64,000 nucleotides of DNA, taken from assembly GCF_963669205.1 (NCBI RefSeq), contig NZ_OY769915.1, forward strand, positions 5,058,001-5,122,000, given 5' to 3'. Origin of the DNA: an uncultured Roseibium sp. GTDB lineage: Bacteria > Pseudomonadota > Alphaproteobacteria > Rhizobiales > Stappiaceae. Positions 59,824 to 64,000 of the stretch are shown here, piece by piece (the first letter of the stretch is position 1; each line of letters begins with the position of its first letter). The notes below the pieces were generated by a model. The model was not told the DNA's origin, searched no databases, and saw nothing but the letters and a program-made list of their open reading frames with translations. A program made the translations under genes and the position numbers.

Positions 59824-60884
59824 CAGCCGACCATCTCCAGAATTTCTTCTTCACAAACGACATCGTCGTTCGCTTTTACCGGACGTCCCGATTGGCCTGA
59901 ACCTTGATACGGTTCCTCCTCGGCAAGGCTTGTGTCTCCGATTGAGGAGAAGAAGACATCCATGACGTGAGCAACACCCTGGAGCGCCACCGCTCTGAGG
60001 TTTGGCATGTAGAACATGGCGCGCATGGGATGTGAGGCGACAAGCTCATAAGATGGAAAATAGTCGACATAATCGTATGTCTGGTACAATTCGCCCGCCA
60101 CAGCGCGCAGGATCGACTTTGAATGGACTGTGGCCGCCAGAACGTGATCATCCGTCGCGGTTGCGGTCAACGGCACCGGTGAGACAGTGAACAAAAACTT
60201 CATCGCGGGATTATGCATCCGTGCAATTTCGATGAAGGTCTTCATATCGTTGAGTGTTTCAAGAAAAGAGAAGTTCTTGAACCGATATTTGTCGGCGTCA
60301 AAAGTCCCGCCGACAGTACCGGGGCACGTGGGCAGAACCACGCCATCGGCAACACACTCCCATGCCTCGGTCAATCCCAAGGTGAAGACGAACAGGTCCG
60401 TCGTGTCCAAGAGCTTCGAAACCTGCGCCAGGTGGTATGCCTGATCGTTCCTCAATTCTTCGGCGGACCCGAACCCCCGAGGTTCGATCGCGGGTCGAAA
60501 CGGATCCCGTGCCCGGCCTCGATCATCCAACCAAACGGTTTCAGTCGGCTTCAGCGAGCCATCTGCACGTGCCAGCATCTGAACGAGTTGTCGGGCCGTG
60601 TAGATATTGCCGTAGCGTGCCGAATAAAGATCGAAGCCAAAAGCGTGCCAGTCGTTCTGTGCGAGCATTGGGGGGGGAGGTTCAAGGTCGATGAACCGGA
60701 AGTTCCGCTTCTTGAACTGTCCGCCTATGTGCTGCGCAAAACAACTTCCCGCGCAGGTGATGCGCATCGTGCGGTCGATTTCAAACCTGGGCTTGTAAAC
60801 GTCCGGCAGCAACAACGGAGAGCACTCGGAAACGCCTGATTTCCAGAATGCTTTTTGAGGCTGAGAAACATAGGGATTGGTCAT
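59823..60884 (-). CDS. GSCFA family protein
   Basis: 353 residues. The family-naming motif is present: ITCAGSCFAQHIG near residues 43-55, where the Ser belongs to an SGNH-like hydrolase fold, followed by YSARYGNIYTARQL, FVFTLGLTEAW, FLFTVSPVPLTAT and DYVDYFPSYELV. GSCFA proteins are poorly characterised and are often near polysaccharide or glycosyltransferase genes. Here the partner is a second SGNH-like gene read in the same direction with a one-base overlap, so the two may act on the same substrate. No glycosyltransferase is in the window. Confidence 0.88.
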   Translation of the reverse strand: MTNPYVSQPQKAFWKSGVSECSPLLLPDVYKPRFEIDRTMRITCAGSCFAQHIGGQFKKRNFRFIDLEPPPPMLAQNDWHAFGFDLYSARYGNIYTARQLVQMLARADGSLKPTETVWLDDRGRARDPFRPAIEPRGFGSAEELRNDQAYHLAQVSKLLDTTDLFVFTLGLTEAWECVADGVVLPTCPGTVGGTFDADKYRFKNFSFLETLNDMKTFIEIARMHNPAMKFLFTVSPVPLTATATDDHVLAATVHSKSILRAVAGELYQTYDYVDYFPSYELVASHPMRAMFYMPNLRAVALQGVAHVMDVFFSSIGDTSLAEEEPYQGSGQSGRPVKANDDVVCEEEILEMVG

Positions 60885-61279
60885 GGTTTTGCTGGAGATT
60901 TCTCGTTAGAAAAGTCTTGGGTGAACCGTCAACATCCATCAGAAATATGGAGTTGATAAGAGGCATAATGACCACTCCTGGTTGATGAGTCTACACCTTT
61001 CGTAACGTGACTTTACCGTTCTCTCATGACAGATTTTTGTGACCCTCCAATTTTTGCGGGCAAAAATCCCGTCCAAGACCTGGCACGACCTTTCCCGGCT
61101 CCCGCAGTTGCGCATCACGTACACAACCGTTCACTGTTAGGTCTTAGGCGTGCGCAAAAAAGCGGTGAAAACCATCCATGATGCCAGAACTGTCGCCGAA
61201 GGAAGAAAGGATCCACGCATACCAGTTCCCCGGGAAAAGACTGGAATTCGCGATCCAGCACGGCAACAGGCAGCGATTG
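60885..61279. other. Intergenic region upstream of the GSCFA gene
   Basis: About 395 bases, somewhat more AT-rich near the GSCFA start, which should hold its promoter. No gene, repeat or clear terminator is supported. Confidence 0.35.
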
Positions 61280-61795
61280 TCAATCGGGATCTTGCGCTGC
61301 CCTTCCGAGAGCATCAGCGCATGCTTTCAACTGTTGCAAAACAGCAGGAAGCCTGACGGCATCAACTGCGAGACTGGCCGAGGATTTCTCGGGCTTTACG
61401 ATCAACAGGTCCTGTTTCAAGAGAAGAGTGATCTCCGTCCGTGAAAGGGTCCTGTCCGTCCTCGCGGCGAAATCAAGTCCGGCCTCGGCTGGCACCGTAA
61501 TCTGTGCATCACCATAAGATGCGAGCAGGTTGATATTGAATTTTGTACCTTGAACCAGGGCGCCGGGCCAAAAAAAGGCTTCAATGGCTACACCTGGATT
61601 AGCCAGATCATGGACAAACCAGAAAGACATGTACGGAGCGTGGTTGGTCTCGATGACCGGCCGATTGACGGCCTTGCATTTGGAGTTCTCGTTCCAGACC
61701 GACCAGTTTCCGTCCTGATACCAGAACATGACGCCGGCATGTGCGGAGGGTATCATCAGAAGCAACAAGCATAGGGCTGTTATGTATCTGTTCAT
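61280..61795 (-). CDS. Small exported protein, uncharacterised
   Basis: 171 residues, not recognised. A clear signal peptide (YITALCLLLLMIPSAHA) is followed by GVMFWYQDGNWSVWNENSKC, one Cys, and a beta-rich middle; a second Cys sits near the C-terminus (LKACADAL), so a disulfide is possible. The W-rich start and size recall IalB-like periplasmic proteins but the match is too weak to name. ATG 61793-61795 has AGGAG upstream. It stands alone on the minus strand. Confidence 0.7.
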   Translation of the reverse strand: MNRYITALCLLLLMIPSAHAGVMFWYQDGNWSVWNENSKCKAVNRPVIETNHAPYMSFWFVHDLANPGVAIEAFFWPGALVQGTKFNINLLASYGDAQITVPAEAGLDFAARTDRTLSRTEITLLLKQDLLIVKPEKSSASLAVDAVRLPAVLQQLKACADALGRAAQDPD

Positions 61796-62286
61796 GGTCA
61801 ACTCCTATTGATTCCTGTGTCCTTTTCAAATTCTTGCGCAATGCGGCTTGCTCCAAAACCTGAACCGGCCACCACATGATCGGGACGCAGAATGCAATTA
61901 GCACCTGATACGATGACCAAAACAAGACCGTCCGCTCCCGGCCCCAAAACAGCCTTCCAACCCGACATGCGTGGATGTCAGCTCCGGGCAGGCAGCTGCC
62001 AGACGGGTCAGGACTCGGGCGCTTGGTCAAGCAAGCATTCACCCGGCGTGAGCACATCGTCGCTCTAGCCCCGGAACCGCTGTTTGTACCAGCCACGGCG
62101 AAATGTCAGCGCCATGCCGAGACCGACCGATGCTGCAAAGCATTGCCTGGTTCGTGAAGCACAGGGTTGATGTCTGGTTTCATGCAGGCTTTTGTTGCAA
62201 CATCCAAGTGTCAGTTTTGTATCTGGACCAAATGTGTTTTGAATGGTTTGGTCGAACTTTATGCTTGAACCCGCCGAAAGAACAAT
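61796..62286. other. Intergenic region between divergent small genes
   Basis: About 490 bases between the exported-protein start and the membrane-protein start, which diverge. No convincing gene, repeat or RNA was found; open frames here lack any family feature and have no ribosome-binding site that stands out. Confidence 0.35.
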
Positions 62287-62844
62287 TTGACTGAAATTGA
62301 CAACGATGATGTGCACTTCGACGTGAGACAATCCGTTCGAGGACGAAACATCACACGGCTCATCATTGCGCCCCTCTTTTCAATTGGCCTCATTTGGTTT
62401 GGAACGTGGCTATTGCCGGAGGGAACAGTGCTTGAGCTAAGCCTTGAAGCTGTTGAGACTTGGAATGCCTGGTCCTTTGTGGGTTTCATATGCATCGGTG
62501 GCGGGATTTATCGCCTGTTGAGGGAGGCGGTATTCGCTGCGCGAGCGTACTCCACCGCGGGCGAGTGGCATTTCCGTCTCACAGACCGTGATCTGCTGTG
62601 GCATGTCCCAAATCACGCCCATGGCAAAGAAGAAGGCTTCGAAGCTCCGCTAGAGGAAATAAGGCAGATAGAGTTTCGCACCATTCAAAAGCAAGAAGAT
62701 ATTGATGACCGACAATACTGGATCCATTTCCATTCCCGGGACTCAATCAGGCTCCGGTCATATTCAGGCGTCAGTCTCTCGTCGCTGGTCGAGAAAATGA
62801 GCGCGGCCGGAGTATCCTACGAAGAAACATCCGAGAAATTCTAG
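62287..62844 (+). CDS. Small membrane protein with PH-like cytoplasmic domain
   Basis: 185 residues, family not certain. Two membrane helices (ITRLIIAPLFSIGLIWFGTW, about 21-44; WNAWSFVGFICIGGGIYRLL, about 61-80) are followed by a beta-rich domain (EWHFRLTDRDLLWHVPNH, LEEIRQIEFRTIQKQ, YWIHFHSRDSIRLRSYSG) like bacterial PH-domain membrane proteins. The frame starts with TTG at 62287 and GAAAGAA lies a few bases before it; the start is therefore uncertain. No neighbours suggest a role. Confidence 0.6.
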   Translation: MTEIDNDDVHFDVRQSVRGRNITRLIIAPLFSIGLIWFGTWLLPEGTVLELSLEAVETWNAWSFVGFICIGGGIYRLLREAVFAARAYSTAGEWHFRLTDRDLLWHVPNHAHGKEEGFEAPLEEIRQIEFRTIQKQEDIDDRQYWIHFHSRDSIRLRSYSGVSLSSLVEKMSAAGVSYEETSEKF

Positions 62845-62931
62845 GAACCGTCCAGCCGTCGGCCACAGGCACCGCATACAATGCGACTTCGGGGCAAAAC
62901 CGCAAAACAACCGCTCCCGCTGTTGTTGCCT

Positions 62932-62957
62932 GTGTCGGAAAACCAGTATTCCGACAC
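62932..62957. repeat. Perfect 9-bp inverted repeat, possible terminator
   Basis: GTGTCGGAA (62932-62940), an 8-base spacer and TTCCGACAC (62949-62957), about 90 bases after the membrane-protein stop. The following CCCTTTC is a weak U-tract, so termination is possible but an operator for the next gene is equally likely. Confidence 0.4.
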
Positions 62958-63085
62958 CCTTTCAAACGGCAGCGACCGACCGCTCCGCGATTAAAATGGA
63001 CTCTCGCCAAGGCTGGACATTGACTTTAAAGTTTACGCGCGACAAGTTGCGTTCTCAGGACAAGCATACAAAAGGGTGCGCAACA

Positions 63086-64000
63086 ATGAAGTACGTTCTC
63101 GCAGGCGCACTGATGGCGGCTGCCTCAGTTGGAGCAACAGCCCAGGAAGCGACTTTCACAACCGGGCTTGCCACAGAAATCAATCCGGGCCTGTTTGATT
63201 GCGGCCCCAGATCGCGCGCGAGTGCGGTCGGGGAAATCACGTCCGACGACGGCACCATCTGGACGGTGCCCGCCGCAACAAACTACGGAAAGGTTCCGTT
63301 CGCGGCCGATCTCTTCAATGAATGCGGAGGTGACCAGTTTGAGTCCCTGGGCGAGCTTGACCTGAACGGCGTGCCCGTTCTGGATGCGGGTGGCGATGAG
63401 GAATTCATAGCGTACATCTTCGCCGACAACTACTTCGAGCTGCACGTGAATGGCACGCTGATTGCCGTCGATGAAGTCCCGTTCACCAAGTTCAACTCGA
63501 ACGTGGTTCGCTTCAAGGCGGAGCGGCCGGTAACGCTGGCCGTGATGATGGTGGACTGGGAAGAGAACCTCGGTCTTGGCTCGGAAGACAACCGTGGCAA
63601 AGCCTTCCATCCGGGCGATGGCGGGTTGGTCGCGCATATTCAGGATGCCAACGGCGCAACGGCTGCAATCACGGATTCCAGTTGGCGCGCGCAAACATTC
63701 TACACGTCACCCTTGAATGATCGCGGTTGCCTTGTTGTCAATGGTCAGTCCCGGGACAGTTCGGCATGCAGCGTGGCAGGTGTGGATGATGCAAGGGGCT
63801 ATTCAGCGGCGCATTGGGCCGTTCCATCAGACTGGATGATGCCAGCTTTCGATGATAGCGACTGGCCAAGTGCCGTGTCATTCACAAATGACACGGTTGG
63901 CGTGAAAAACAAAAAGGCCTTTACGAATTTCGAAGATGTCTTCGACACGCCGGGGGCGGATGCAGATTTCATCTGGTCCTCAAACCTCGTCCTCGACAAT
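63086..64000 (+). CDS. Exported protein, N-terminal part (runs off window end)
   Basis: The frame opens with ATG at 63086, preceded by AAAGGG, and stays open to the last base, giving at least 305 residues. A signal peptide (MKYVLAGALMAAASVGATAQ) is followed by beta-rich modules that look like galactose-binding/jelly-roll domains: ADNYFELHVNGTLIAVDEVP, VRFKAERPVTLAVMMVDWEE, WMMPAFDDSDWPSAVSF and, at the window edge, ADFIWSSNLVLDN. Two cysteine pairs could form disulfides. The function is not recognisable. It is missing its C-terminus only because the window stops. Confidence 0.7.
   Translation, partial: MKYVLAGALMAAASVGATAQEATFTTGLATEINPGLFDCGPRSRASAVGEITSDDGTIWTVPAATNYGKVPFAADLFNECGGDQFESLGELDLNGVPVLDAGGDEEFIAYIFADNYFELHVNGTLIAVDEVPFTKFNSNVVRFKAERPVTLAVMMVDWEENLGLGSEDNRGKAFHPGDGGLVAHIQDANGATAAITDSSWRAQTFYTSPLNDRGCLVVNGQSRDSSACSVAGVDDARGYSAAHWAVPSDWMMPAFDDSDWPSAVSFTNDTVGVKNKKAFTNFEDVFDTPGADADFIWSSNLVLDN

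Overview
The window reads as a GC-rich chromosomal segment of a free-living, probably marine alphaproteobacterium (Stappiaceae/Roseibium-like or a relative; inferred from gene content and style, not from a marker gene). It is dense in catabolic gene sets, each beside its own regulator, with several ABC and TRAP importers, many flavoenzymes and alphaproteobacterial-type intergenic palindromes. I saw no rRNA, tRNA, CRISPR array, phage or complete insertion sequence.

Layout. 1-3.7 kb (minus): the start of a long-form GAPDH, a cold-shock protein with its own terminator, a VOC protein, a TAT-exported flavin amine oxidase whose sequence is circularly permuted, and a histidine phosphatase. 3.8-8.7 kb (minus): an AfuABC-type importer and a NUDIX protein. 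9.0-15.6 kb: a 'self-sufficient' reductive dehalogenase (corrinoid/4Fe-4S dehalogenase fused to a flavin/2Fe-2S reductase) with a MarR regulator, divergent from a three-gene TRAP transporter; together they look like an organohalide uptake and dehalogenation unit. 15.8-28.0 kb: a type I secretion system (ABC, HlyD, TolC) with a LapG-like protease, divergent from a 1327-residue FecR/cadherin/M10 metalloprotease-type secreted protein and a CHASE2 adenylate cyclase.

28.0-33.2 kb: an L-fucose-type oxidative sugar pathway (aldo/keto reductase, UxaA-family dehydratase, SDR, FAH-family hydrolase) around an FCD regulator. 33.2-36.0 kb: an HxlR regulator facing an MddA-type methanethiol S-methyltransferase and a second methyltransferase. 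36.2-39.4 kb: two paralogous exported metallo-beta-lactamase-fold hydrolases on either side of a TetR regulator that has two matching operators. 39.6-43.7 kb: an uncharacterised three-gene envelope operon (beta-barrel, anchored exported protein, HupE/UreJ family). 43.7-46.6 kb: a lone PDH-E1/MdeB-like enzyme divergent from an Lrp regulator, then a 0.4-kb mosaic of palindromic repeats.

47.1-58.8 kb: a catabolic island centred on a MocR regulator: aldehyde dehydrogenase and enolase-superfamily enzyme to the left; a polyamine-type ABC importer, a GMC oxidoreductase and a DAO-type flavoprotein to the right. A MITE-like element with long inverted ends sits inside the importer operon. 59.1-64 kb: an overlapping SGNH/GSCFA gene pair, a small exported protein, a small membrane protein and the start of an exported protein that runs off the window.
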